This document shows positions 1 to 5,744 of a stretch of 12,316 bases of DNA, in pieces. How positions within the stretch are numbered: position 1 is the first letter of the stretch; each line of letters begins with the position of its first letter. This DNA is from JBCBKZ01 sp039026975 (GTDB taxonomy: Bacteria > Bacteroidota > Bacteroidia > J057), in the NCBI GenBank assembly GCA_039026975.1, contig JBCCLI010000181.1, forward strand, positions 1-12,316, read 5' to 3'. The notes under the pieces are model-generated. The model saw nothing but the letters and a program-made list of their open reading frames with translations, did no database searches and had not been told where the DNA came from. The position numbers and the translations under genes are program-made.

Positions 1-525
1 GATAAGATCGTGTTCACGTGTAAATTCTCCCAGCCATGCCAAATCCAGCAGGTCTATAGCTGGATTAGAAGGGGTCTCAACAATCAACATCTTGGTATTT
101 GGCCGGACTAGCTTATGCCAGTTGTTAGTATCATGGATTTTGGCGTAAGTATGGCTTATGTTCCACCTAGGAAGGAGTTTCGTGAGAATGGTATGGGTAG
201 AGCCAAAGACAGATCTACAAGCAAGAATGTGATCTCCACTTTCACATAGCCCTGCTAGTGTAGTGAAAATACCTGCCATGCCGGTAGCAGTAGCCAGGCC
301 AGATTCTGCCCCTTCCAGCTTACAGATTTTATCAATCAGCTCTGTATTATTGGGGTTAGAAAAGCGACTGTAAATGTTTCCTTCGACTTCATTATTAAAC
401 ATAGCTCGCATCTGCTCTGCATTCTCAAATACAAAACTGGAGGTTAAAAATAGGGGAGTAGCATGTTCTCTATGCTGGCTTCTTTCCGTCTGGGTGCGTA
501 TAGCATCCGTTTCAAAATGGCTCAT
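1..525 (-). CDS. metZ: O-succinylhomoserine sulfhydrylase (MetZ-like), N-terminal part, cut by window edge
   Basis: The open frame from the ATG at 525 to the window edge gives 175 residues without a stop. It belongs to the Cys/Met-metabolism PLP-dependent enzymes (cystathionine gamma-synthase fold). Visible landmarks are EHATPLFLTSSFVF (residues 20-33), the YSRFSNPN motif (52-59), the ATGMAG cofactor-phosphate region (80-85), the SVFGST segment (105-110) and ETPSNPAIDLLD (150-161). The PLP-binding lysine lies beyond the window. Known MetZ proteins replace the succinyl (or acetyl) group of activated homoserine with sulfide, giving homocysteine in the cytoplasm. The N-terminal region resembles MetZ more than MetB or methionine gamma-lyase, but these are close relatives and the C-terminal half is missing. 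The start overlaps the stop of the preceding OsmC-like gene (ATGA, 522-525), suggesting translational coupling. The SAM riboswitch upstream of that gene supports a methionine role. Confidence 0.85.
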   Translation of the reverse strand, partial: MSHFETDAIRTQTERSQHREHATPLFLTSSFVFENAEQMRAMFNNEVEGNIYSRFSNPNNTELIDKICKLEGAESGLATATGMAGIFTTLAGLCESGDHILACRSVFGSTHTILTKLLPRWNISHTYAKIHDTNNWHKLVRPNTKMLIVETPSNPAIDLLDLAWLGEFTREHDLI

Positions 526-962
526 GATGGTATTTTCTCTTCGTTAAGGGTGAACGCATAGGTGATGGTGGCTACTTTATTCAGCATGGCTGCTACGGAG
601 CAGTACCTTTCCATAGAAAGGTCAATAGCCCTTTTAACCTTCTCTGCAGGGATGTCCCCTTCCACATGAAAAGCTAAATGTATGTCCGTAAATACAGTGG
701 GAATACTATCCGCTCTGACTCCCTTCACGGCCACCTGAATGTCTTCCACCTCGTATTTTTGTTTCTGGAGAATTAAGACTACATCTATGCTACTACAACT
801 CGCAATTCCTGCTAGTAAAAGGGTCATGGGCCTAAAGCCTGCATTTACACCTCCTGTTTCAGGGCTAGAGTCTGTAAGTAAGACATGACCTAGTTCATCA
901 TATACCTCAAAGTTTAGCGGAGCTTGTTTTTGCTTAAGGTGGATTCTTGTTTCGTTTGCCAT
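522..962 (-). CDS. OsmC/Ohr-family protein in a methionine operon
   Basis: A 146-residue protein of the OsmC/Ohr fold, close to the usual 135-150 residues. The two conserved family cysteines are present: Cys56 in ASCSSID and Cys121 in ERYCSVAAML. The segment GGVNAGFRPMTLLLAGIASC (37-56) is the typical lead into the first cysteine helix. Characterised OsmC and Ohr proteins are cytoplasmic thiol peroxidases that reduce organic hydroperoxides. Many Bacteroidota paralogues like this one have no known substrate. Its position is informative: it is the first gene after a SAM-I riboswitch and overlaps metZ by 4 bases, so it is probably co-regulated with sulfur assimilation into homocysteine. That could mean handling of reactive sulfur or hydroperoxides, but this is inference. 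There is no clear Shine-Dalgarno sequence before the ATG at 960-962. Family membership is secure; exact activity is not. Confidence 0.9.
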   Translation of the reverse strand: MANETRIHLKQKQAPLNFEVYDELGHVLLTDSSPETGGVNAGFRPMTLLLAGIASCSSIDVVLILQKQKYEVEDIQVAVKGVRADSIPTVFTDIHLAFHVEGDIPAEKVKRAIDLSMERYCSVAAMLNKVATITYAFTLNEEKIPS

Positions 963-1159
963 GAATACCGTTGATGTTTTTTGAGAAAATGGATTTAGGA
1001 TGAAAGGAAAGTAGTTTTTCAGGGAAACCCGAACACTACCAGGGCATACAACTGATTATCACCTGATCAGCCACATTGGTAAGTAGAAATGGGGAAAGTG
1101 AACCCCAGGGAATTAAAAGGAATAGCAGAATTCGGGTATGGAAGTTTCATGGGTACAGA
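963..1159 (-). other. Leader between SAM aptamer and OsmC start (expression platform region)
   Basis: About 200 bases of transcribed leader, without an ORF that looks real. It should hold the switching part of the riboswitch. On the minus strand I see three weak hairpins: TGGGG/CCCCA (1103-1107 with 1090-1094), CTGAT/ATCAG around 1050-1071, and a G/C-rich TTCGGG-TTT-CCCTGAA fold around 1018-1033. None is followed by a clear U-run, so I cannot tell whether control is by termination or by translation. The distance from aptamer to start codon is long for simple ribosome-site masking. Confidence 0.4.
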
Positions 1160-1253
1160 GTTTATATTTCCTAAAAGGCAGGAAGTAGCACCTTACAGTT
1201 TGCAGGTTGCCAGAGGGTCTCAGAGCCTGTTCTCTCACCTCTTCTGTATAAAC
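1160..1253 (-). promoter_or_regulatory. SAM-I (S-box) riboswitch aptamer
   Basis: Read on the minus strand, this stretch carries the S-box core in the right order. P1 closes by a perfect 7-bp pair, GTTTATA (1247-1253) with TATAAAC (1160-1166). Next come the AGAGGTGAGAG kink-turn side (1232-1242), GAGACCCTCT, the near-invariant GGCAACC (1205-1211), a P3 arm ACCT/AGGT leading to AGGTGC (1188-1193), and the P4 hairpin TTCCT...AGGAA (1168-1184). This matches the SAM-I family (Rfam RF00162 type), which binds S-adenosylmethionine and switches off methionine and sulfur genes when SAM is plentiful. The downstream osmC-like gene and metZ fit this role. The type assignment rests on sequence and pairing seen by eye. 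Confidence 0.93.
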
Positions 1254-1273
1254 ATATCCCTAAGGATTGTACA

Positions 1274-1306
1274 TTAAAGTAAGGGGTGTATGCAGAATTA
1301 TCCAAA
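1274..1306 (-). promoter_or_regulatory. Possible Bacteroidota-type promoter of the riboswitch operon
   Basis: On the minus strand a TTTG (1303-1306) is followed after 21 bases by TACTTTAA (1274-1281), a partial match to the TAnnTTTG -7 element of Bacteroidota sigma-A promoters. A start about 7 bases further on would fall near 1267, roughly 14 bases before the first P1 base of the SAM aptamer, which is the expected place. The last two bases of the -7 match are wrong, so this is a position-supported guess. Confidence 0.38.
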
Positions 1307-1530
1307 CTTTTTGACGGATGTTTATACATTTTGTAAGAATGAGCATACTTTTTTATGAAAATGATAATTCTGAAGAGGGTTGATAATCAGGGTTTTGTAT
1401 GCTGTCTTCAATGAAGATGAGCGGAAGAAAAAAAATCTGTGGATTCTGGAAAAAAGAGAGAAGTAGGATGTGGGGAATATTTACGCATAGGGATTTTTTG
1501 TCTGTTGGCTGACAAAGTGTACATGCATAT
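1307..1530. other. Gene-less stretch before the hairpin array
   Basis: No convincing ORF. Two dispersed inverted repeats are visible: CAGAATTATC (1293-1302) with GATAATTCTG (1363-1372), and AGCATAC (1342-1348) with GTATGCT (1397-1403). Their pairings cross rather than nest, so they do not form one simple hairpin. I cannot assign a role. Confidence 0.3.
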
Positions 1531-1854
1531 GCGACCTCTTCGAGGTCGAGAAAAACATGGGTAGCTGGTTATAGTAATGTGACCTCTTCGAGGTCATGGC
1601 TGCTGACGTGGGGTGACATACATTTTTAATGGTCTGAGCTCTTAGTCCCATGCAGAATAGTGCGACCTCTTCTAGGTAGTGAGAATCTGGGCTGCTAGTT
1701 ATAATAATGTGACCTCATCGAGGTCGCTTAGGCGAAGAAATATACTTCCGTCGAGGATAAGAGACTATTTGATGGAATTAGAAGTAGTGCGACCTCCTCG
1801 AGGTCGAAGAGATAGTTGAGCTACGGTTATAGTAATATGATCTATTCGAGATCA
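1531..1854 (-). repeat. Array of three twin-hairpin modules (REP/BIME-like), six hairpins
   Basis: Three copies of one module: 1531-1596 (A), 1662-1726 (B) and 1789-1854 (C), with starts 131 and 127 bases apart. Each has two 17-nt hairpins separated by 31, 30 and 31 bases. On the minus strand the typical hairpin is YGACCTC-GAA-GAGGTCR. The hairpin cores are at 1532-1548, 1580-1596, 1663-1679, 1710-1726, 1790-1806 and 1838-1854. The loop varies (GAA, GAT, GAG) while the stem is mostly kept; the hairpins at 1663-1679 and 1838-1854 carry mismatches. After the first hairpin of each module (minus-strand reading) the linker starts with a conserved yATTAyTATAAC. The 65- and 62-bp spacers between modules are not clearly conserved. 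Orientation is opposite to the related module before the transposase gene. This resembles the bacterial interspersed mosaic elements mobilised by REP-associated tyrosine transposases; that link is inferred. Confidence 0.85.
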
Positions 1855-1977
1855 AGGGAAGGTTGTATACTCAGGTGTAATATTGAAGCTCAAAGAAAAT
1901 TACTGAATAGATAGTGGAACGTACTGATTTAAATCTTACCTTTTAAAATATTAAATTTAAATAAGAAAGGACTGGTC

Positions 1978-2043
1978 TGGACCACGAAGTGGTCCCATTA
2001 CTGTAGAACAGATAAATAATTTAATCTGATCACGAAGTGATCA
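1978..2043 (+). repeat. Fourth twin-hairpin module, directly upstream of the transposase gene
   Basis: Hairpin 1 is GGACCAC-GAA-GTGGTCC (1979-1995) and hairpin 2 is TGATCAC-GAA-GTGATCA (2027-2043). They are separated by exactly 31 bases that start with CATTACTGTAGAAC, close to the linker start of the minus-strand array modules. Both stems are perfect. Compared with the array, stem position 6 changes from T-A to A-T, and hairpin 2 also changes position 4 from C-G to T-A, each with its partner changed too. The module ends 7 bases before the ATG at 2051, where a ribosome site would lie. Confidence 0.85.
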
Positions 2044-2050
2044 CACAAAC

Positions 2051-2512
2051 ATGTCAGGCAGATTCACCCAGATCTACATTCACTTAGTATTTGCTGTTAA
2101 AAATCGGAAAGCATTGATTCATCCTTATTGGGATGAGAAATTGTACAAATATATTTCAGGAATTGTAAATGCGAAGGGACATAAAGCCTTGGCTATAAAT
2201 GGGCATTGGGACCATATTCATATCTTTCTAGGATTAAATCCTACCTATGCTTTATCGGATTTAGTAAGGGAAATAAAAAAGGCTAGTTCTAACTGGATAA
2301 AAGAAGAAAAACTTACCTCTTTTAAATTTGAATGGCAAAGCGGATATGGCGCTTTCTCCCACAACCATGATCAACTCGAGACTGTGATTACCTACATAAA
2401 GAATCAAAAGACTCACCATCGGAAAAAGAAGTTCAAGGAAGAATATGTGCAGATGCTGGAAAAGTGGGTGGTGGAATATGATGAGAAGTATATATTTGGA
2501 GAGCTGAAGTAA
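2051..2512 (+). CDS. IS200-like / REP-associated Y1 (HUH) transposase
   Basis: A 153-residue single-domain transposase of the IS200 / TnpA type (PF01797-like). The metal-binding HUH motif is His55-Ile-His57 in HWDHIHIF, and the likely catalytic tyrosine is Tyr115 in VITYIKNQKTHH. WQSGYGAFSH (95-104) and the terminal EYDEKYIF are typical of the many short Bacteroidota members. Length is normal (about 130-155) and the frame is intact, so it may be active. Known Y1 transposases cut and join single-stranded DNA at hairpins through a 5'-phosphotyrosine bond. No tnpB-like gene is present. Matching twin-hairpin modules lie before it and further upstream in the opposite orientation. This fits a RAYT that mobilises REP-like hairpins, or an IS200 element whose left end is the 1978-2043 module. 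The start codon has no ribosome site; instead a hairpin lies just upstream. Confidence 0.92.
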   Translation: MSGRFTQIYIHLVFAVKNRKALIHPYWDEKLYKYISGIVNAKGHKALAINGHWDHIHIFLGLNPTYALSDLVREIKKASSNWIKEEKLTSFKFEWQSGYGAFSHNHDQLETVITYIKNQKTHHRKKKFKEEYVQMLEKWVVEYDEKYIFGELK

Positions 2513-2531
2513 AGATAGTAACCTTAACGTT

Positions 2532-2557
2532 TAGCGCCACGATGCATCGTGGCGCTA
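2532..2557. repeat. Perfect 26-bp palindrome between convergent tnp and glnS
   Basis: The sequence is perfectly self-complementary, half-site TAGCGCCACGATG centred between 2544 and 2545. As RNA it would form a strong GC-rich hairpin on either strand. It lies 19 bases after the transposase stop and 24 bases after the glnS stop, so it may act as a shared bidirectional terminator. Neither side has a real T-run. It could instead be the right-end structure of the IS200-like element or another REP-type hairpin. It differs from the GAA-loop hairpins upstream. Confidence 0.6.
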
Positions 2558-2581
2558 CAATGAGATAAATATTTTAAAGGC

Positions 2582-4264
2582 TTACTTCCCTTTCTTCGCC
2601 CAGTTATCACGGAGGGTAACGGTACGGTTAAAGATCAGCTTTTCATCTGTACTGTCAGGATCTACCGCGAAGTATCCTTTGCGCATAAACTGGAAACGGT
2701 CGCCGGCCTTGGCGGTAGCCAGACTAGGCTCTACGAAGACATTGGATAGAACCTCCAAAGAGTTGGGGTTGATGAATTCCTTAAAATCTTTATCAGCATG
2801 TCCATCAGGATCTTCATCGAGGAAGAGTCTGTCGTACAGCCTCACTTCCACCTCTTTGGCATGTGGGGCAGACACCCAATGAAGAGTTCCCTTCACTTTC
2901 AAGCCACTGGTATCAGATCCGGATCTGGATTCAGGTACATAAGAGCAGCTGAGAGATTCTATTTCTCCCCTCTCATTTTTATGGACTCCATCACACTGGA
3001 TGATATAACCCCCTTTCAGCCTCACCATCTTACCCGGTGCTAAACGGAAGTATTTCTTGTTTGGAGGTTCTTCCATAAAGTCATCCCTTTCAATGTATAA
3101 TTCTCTGGAGAAAGGCATGGTTCTGCTCCCACCTTCCGGATCTTCTGGGTTATTGACTACTGGCATATCTTCCACCTGCCCCTCTGGGTAGTTGGTAAGG
3201 ACTATCTTGAGAGGATTCAAGACGGCCATTACTCTGGAAGCCGTTTTGTTCAGGTCTTCACGTACACTGAACTCTAGCAGAGAGACGTCTATAACGTTGT
3301 CTCTACGTGCTACGCCCACTCTGCGAGCGAAGTTTCTGATAGCAGCTGGACTATAGCCGCGTCTTCTAAGGCCTGAAATAGTAGGCATGCGTGGATCATC
3401 CCACCCTGCCACATGTCCCTCATTCACCATCTGAAGTAGCTTACGCTTACTCATAACAGTGTAATTCAGGTTTAGCCTGGCAAACTCTATTTGCTTTGGA
3501 CGGGGGATAAAGTCCGGAAGCTGATCCAGGTACCAGTCATAGAGAGGCCTGTGCACCTCAAATTCCAGGGTACAAATGGAGTGGGTGATTCCTTCGAGTG
3601 CATCACTCTGACCATGTGCCCAGTCATACATGGGGTAGATAAACCAGTCATTGCCGGTCCTGTGATGTTCATGATGTAGTATGCGATACATGATAGGATC
3701 ACGTAGTTGCATATTGGGATTGGCCATGTCTATCTTGGCGCGTAGGATGCGAGATCCTTCTTCAAATTCTCCTTTACGCATTTTTTCCAGCAGATCCAGA
3801 TTTTCCTCCACAGAACGGTTCCTATATGGACTCTCCTCTCCGGGTGTAGTAGCTGTTCCCCGCATTCTCCTAATATCCTCCAAAGAACTATCATCTACAT
3901 AGGCCTTACCTTCTTTTACCAGGAAGACTGCAAAATCATATAGTTGTTGAAAGTAGTCAGAAGCAAATTTGACCTTCCCTTCCCAATCGAATCCCAGCCA
4001 CTTAATGTCCTCCTGTATGGCTTTTACATACTTGGTTTCTTCCTTGGTAGGATTGGTGTCATCAAATCGAAGGTTAGTAGTGCCGCCATATTGTTGAGCT
4101 AAATCGAAGTTCAAAATAATAGACTTGGAATGCCCTATATGCAGAAACCCATTAGGTTCAGGGGGAAAGCGCGTCATGATAGGGGCATCATACTTTTCCT
4201 CCTTGAGGTCGGTTTCTACAATTTGTTCAATAAAATTGAGGGATTTTTCTTCTATACTACTCAT
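2582..4264 (-). CDS. glnS: Glutaminyl-tRNA synthetase
   Basis: A 560-residue class I aminoacyl-tRNA synthetase, close in length to the 554 residues of E. coli GlnRS. It charges tRNA-Gln with glutamine in the cytoplasm using ATP. The HIGH signature is exact, in PPEPNGFLHIGHSKSI (34-49). The KMSKS loop has the GlnRS form VMSKRKL (270-276). TLEFEVHRPLYDW (232-244) and DDPRMPTISGLRRRGYSPAA (289-308) are GlnRS-specific and separate it from bacterial GluRS. The C-terminal half (about 340-560) is the two-barrel anticodon-binding domain. The start ATG at 4262-4264 is well placed relative to the usual short N-terminal helix. The gene stands alone, convergent with the transposase and divergent from the methyltransferase gene. 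Presence of GlnRS implies direct charging of tRNA-Gln. Confidence 0.97.
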   Translation of the reverse strand: MSSIEEKSLNFIEQIVETDLKEEKYDAPIMTRFPPEPNGFLHIGHSKSIILNFDLAQQYGGTTNLRFDDTNPTKEETKYVKAIQEDIKWLGFDWEGKVKFASDYFQQLYDFAVFLVKEGKAYVDDSSLEDIRRMRGTATTPGEESPYRNRSVEENLDLLEKMRKGEFEEGSRILRAKIDMANPNMQLRDPIMYRILHHEHHRTGNDWFIYPMYDWAHGQSDALEGITHSICTLEFEVHRPLYDWYLDQLPDFIPRPKQIEFARLNLNYTVMSKRKLLQMVNEGHVAGWDDPRMPTISGLRRRGYSPAAIRNFARRVGVARRDNVIDVSLLEFSVREDLNKTASRVMAVLNPLKIVLTNYPEGQVEDMPVVNNPEDPEGGSRTMPFSRELYIERDDFMEEPPNKKYFRLAPGKMVRLKGGYIIQCDGVHKNERGEIESLSCSYVPESRSGSDTSGLKVKGTLHWVSAPHAKEVEVRLYDRLFLDEDPDGHADKDFKEFINPNSLEVLSNVFVEPSLATAKAGDRFQFMRKGYFAVDPDSTDEKLIFNRTVTLRDNWAKKGK

Positions 4265-4358
4265 AGAGATACCTACATTACTTTTCAGGAAATTCTATTA
4301 ATTTATGCCCTGAAGCTGTGAAAGGACGAAATTACACCCTCAAGCCGTAAGAAGAAAG

Positions 4359-4407
4359 AAAAGAGATAGGGTTAAGAAAGCTTCTGAGGTAAAAAACTAT
4401 CTCTTTT
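4359..4407. promoter_or_regulatory. 11-bp perfect inverted repeat in the glnS / methyltransferase divergent region
   Basis: AAAAGAGATAG (4359-4369) pairs with CTATCTCTTTT (4397-4407) across a 27-base loop. The loop itself contains an AGAA/TTCT mini-stem. On the plus strand it ends in a T-run (4404-4408), like a terminator, although no plus-strand gene precedes it. It lies 95 bases before the glnS start and 32 bases before the methyltransferase start, so it could be a leader structure or a binding site. The remaining bases of the 175-bp gap show a smaller TTCAGG/CCTGAA repeat near the glnS start and no clear promoter. Confidence 0.4.
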
Positions 4408-4439
4408 TATAAAACGTTAAAGCAGTAAAGCGATAGATT

Positions 4440-5189
4440 ATGTGGAAGAGCTTCTATTTTCTGGTACTAGGGATATGCATATGTTGGATTCAGCCGGTTT
4501 CTGCTCAGTTAGAACCAGCCAGTTTATCTAATGCAAAAAGTAATGCAAGCTCAGTTTACAAAATAGGGGAAAGGAGTTGGGATGGTATAGGAAAGTACTA
4601 TTATGGAAGAGAGATAGCTCAGGTAATGGGCCATCAGGGTGCCATGTGGCTGGAAAGGCCGGAAAGAGAGGCAGAAGAAAAAAGCTCTGTTCTATGGGCC
4701 AACCTAAACATAGGTCCCACTGATGTAATTGCAGATATAGGCGCAGGCACAGGCTATCACACCTTTGCACTCGCAAAAAGAGTTCCTCAGGGAAAAGTGC
4801 TGGCGGTAGATATTCAGCAAGAGATGCTGGACATGATGGAGGAGCGGATAAAGAAGAATAATATTTCTAATGTAGAGCTAATTCTAGGTTCCTTAAGAAG
4901 TCCCCGCTTACCTGCTAATTCTGTGGACCTAGTCTTATTTGTAGACGTCTACCATGAAATGTCCAATCCTTATGAGATGATGCAGAACATTGTCCGCTCA
5001 TTAACTGATGATGGGGTAGTAGTATTAGTAGAATATAAAATGGAGGACCCCTCAGTCCCCATCAAGAAACTGCATAAGATGTCCAAGGCTCAGTGCGAAA
5101 AGGAAATGAAAGCAGTGGGTCTAAAGTTGAAAGAGTATAAGAATAACCTTCCCTGGCAACACTTCCTGGTGTTTGAGAAAATGAACTAG
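4440..5189 (+). CDS. Exported class I SAM-dependent methyltransferase-fold protein
   Basis: A 249-residue protein with a Rossmann methyltransferase domain. Motif I is DIGAGTGYHT (99-108); the acidic residue after strand 2 is Asp124 in AVDIQQEML; the strand 4 region is VDLVLFVDVYHEM (162-174). Before the domain lies RDGIGKYYYG-like sequence followed by IAQVMGHQGAMWLERPERE (59-77), a conserved lead-in of a widespread subfamily without known substrate. The first 22 residues look like a Sec signal peptide: short basic start, hydrophobic core FYFLVLGICICWI, and a VSA cleavage site before Gln23. Export is odd because SAM is made in the cytoplasm. Either the segment is an anchor, SAM reaches the periplasm, or the domain does something else. 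Transcribed alone, divergent from glnS; the next gene is 124 bases away. Confidence 0.85.
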   Translation: MWKSFYFLVLGICICWIQPVSAQLEPASLSNAKSNASSVYKIGERSWDGIGKYYYGREIAQVMGHQGAMWLERPEREAEEKSSVLWANLNIGPTDVIADIGAGTGYHTFALAKRVPQGKVLAVDIQQEMLDMMEERIKKNNISNVELILGSLRSPRLPANSVDLVLFVDVYHEMSNPYEMMQNIVRSLTDDGVVVLVEYKMEDPSVPIKKLHKMSKAQCEKEMKAVGLKLKEYKNNLPWQHFLVFEKMN

Positions 5190-5224
5190 CCCATATTATT
5201 TTCAGCCCTCCCCCCGGTGGATAT

Positions 5225-5247
5225 GTAAAATTTCCCGAAAATTTTAC
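5225..5247. repeat. AT-rich 9-bp inverted repeat after the methyltransferase gene
   Basis: GTAAAATTT (5225-5233) and AAATTTTAC (5239-5247) form a perfect stem with a 5-base CCCGA loop, 36 bases after the methyltransferase stop. The stem has only one GC pair and no T-run follows, so it would be a weak terminator. It could also be a protein-binding site in the marR promoter region. Confidence 0.4.
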
Positions 5248-5281
5248 CCTTCAAATGAAACTTTTTTGTTCAAAAGTGGTT

Positions 5282-5297
5282 AGTTGCAAGTGTAACT
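5282..5297. promoter_or_regulatory. Probable MarR operator 1 (upstream of marR)
   Basis: AGTTGCAAGTGTAACT is an imperfect inverted repeat, extended by flanking TT/AA to the 20-bp TTAGTTGCAA-GTGTAACTAA (5280-5299; 8 of 10 half-site positions match). It ends 16 bases before the marR start codon, overlapping the expected promoter or start point. The size and TTGCA/TGyAA-type halves are common for MarR-family sites. A second copy lies at 5745-5760. Autoregulation is inferred. Confidence 0.6.
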
Positions 5298-5313
5298 AAT
5301 TACTGAATTTCTT

Positions 5314-5742
5314 TTGGAAAAAACCCTGGGAGCTGCCATAGGCAAAACACATAAGATGATGCTTAAGTCCATCAACCGCCGATTTAAGGAGGCGGGGCTG
5401 GATATCCATGCTGAACATTTTATCGTTCTGATCCACCTGTGGGAGCAGGATGGGCAGAACCAACAGTGGCTGGGGGAAGAAGCAGGAAAAGATAAGACCA
5501 GTGTTACCAGGGCTATAAATGGCCTGGAAAAGAGAAATATGGTACTAAGAGTGCCAGATAAACAAGACAAACGCCATAACCTCATTTATCTCACCCAACT
5601 AGGTAAGGACCTAAAAGAGGTCATTATGCCCCTTATGATGGGAATCATACATAAGGCTCTCGCAGATGTAGATAAGGGAGAATTACAAACCTGTATGAAA
5701 GTGCTATCAAAAGTATATAAAAATTTACATAAGGAAATATAG
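5314..5742 (+). CDS. MarR-family transcriptional regulator (TTG start)
   Basis: A 142-residue winged-helix protein of normal MarR length. Helices 1-2 (about 1-45) precede the HTH; the recognition helix is near KTSVTRAINGLEKRNMV (61-77), and the wing is LRVPDKQDKRHNLIYLT (78-94), with the family's D-x-R-type basic wing. The C-terminal helices (97-142) would make the dimer. MarR proteins usually repress drug-efflux genes and leave DNA when they bind a small ligand. No ATG fits: the frame opens at 5296, TTG at 5314 gives the expected N-terminus MEKTLGAAIGKTHK, and the first in-frame ATG (5356) would remove 14 residues of helix 1. An ATT at 5299 is a less likely start. The gene heads an efflux operon and is flanked by two similar inverted repeats. 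Confidence 0.92.
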   Translation: MEKTLGAAIGKTHKMMLKSINRRFKEAGLDIHAEHFIVLIHLWEQDGQNQQWLGEEAGKDKTSVTRAINGLEKRNMVLRVPDKQDKRHNLIYLTQLGKDLKEVIMPLMMGIIHKALADVDKGELQTCMKVLSKVYKNLHKEI

Positions 5743-5744
5743 AT

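Noticed and set aside
1089..1277. 62-codon plus-strand open frame
   Set aside because: It lies antisense across the SAM-I aptamer and has no recognisable motif; the riboswitch explains the sequence conservation better.
1293..1403. Two crossing inverted repeats as a pseudoknotted RNA
   Set aside because: The arms are far apart and short; no known RNA class fits, and chance is likely in this AT-rich stretch.
1531..1854. CRISPR array
   Set aside because: The repeats are short palindromes with alternating spacing (about 48 and 80 bases), the flanks inside the module are also conserved, and no cas gene is present.
2051..2557. IS605-type element with an accessory tnpB
   Set aside because: There is no tnpB-like gene on either side; only the Y1 transposase is present.
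2679..4321. Several open frames on either strand inside and beside glnS (for example 2798-3043, 3487-3702, 4130-4321)
   Set aside because: They are shadows of the strongly conserved glnS frame.
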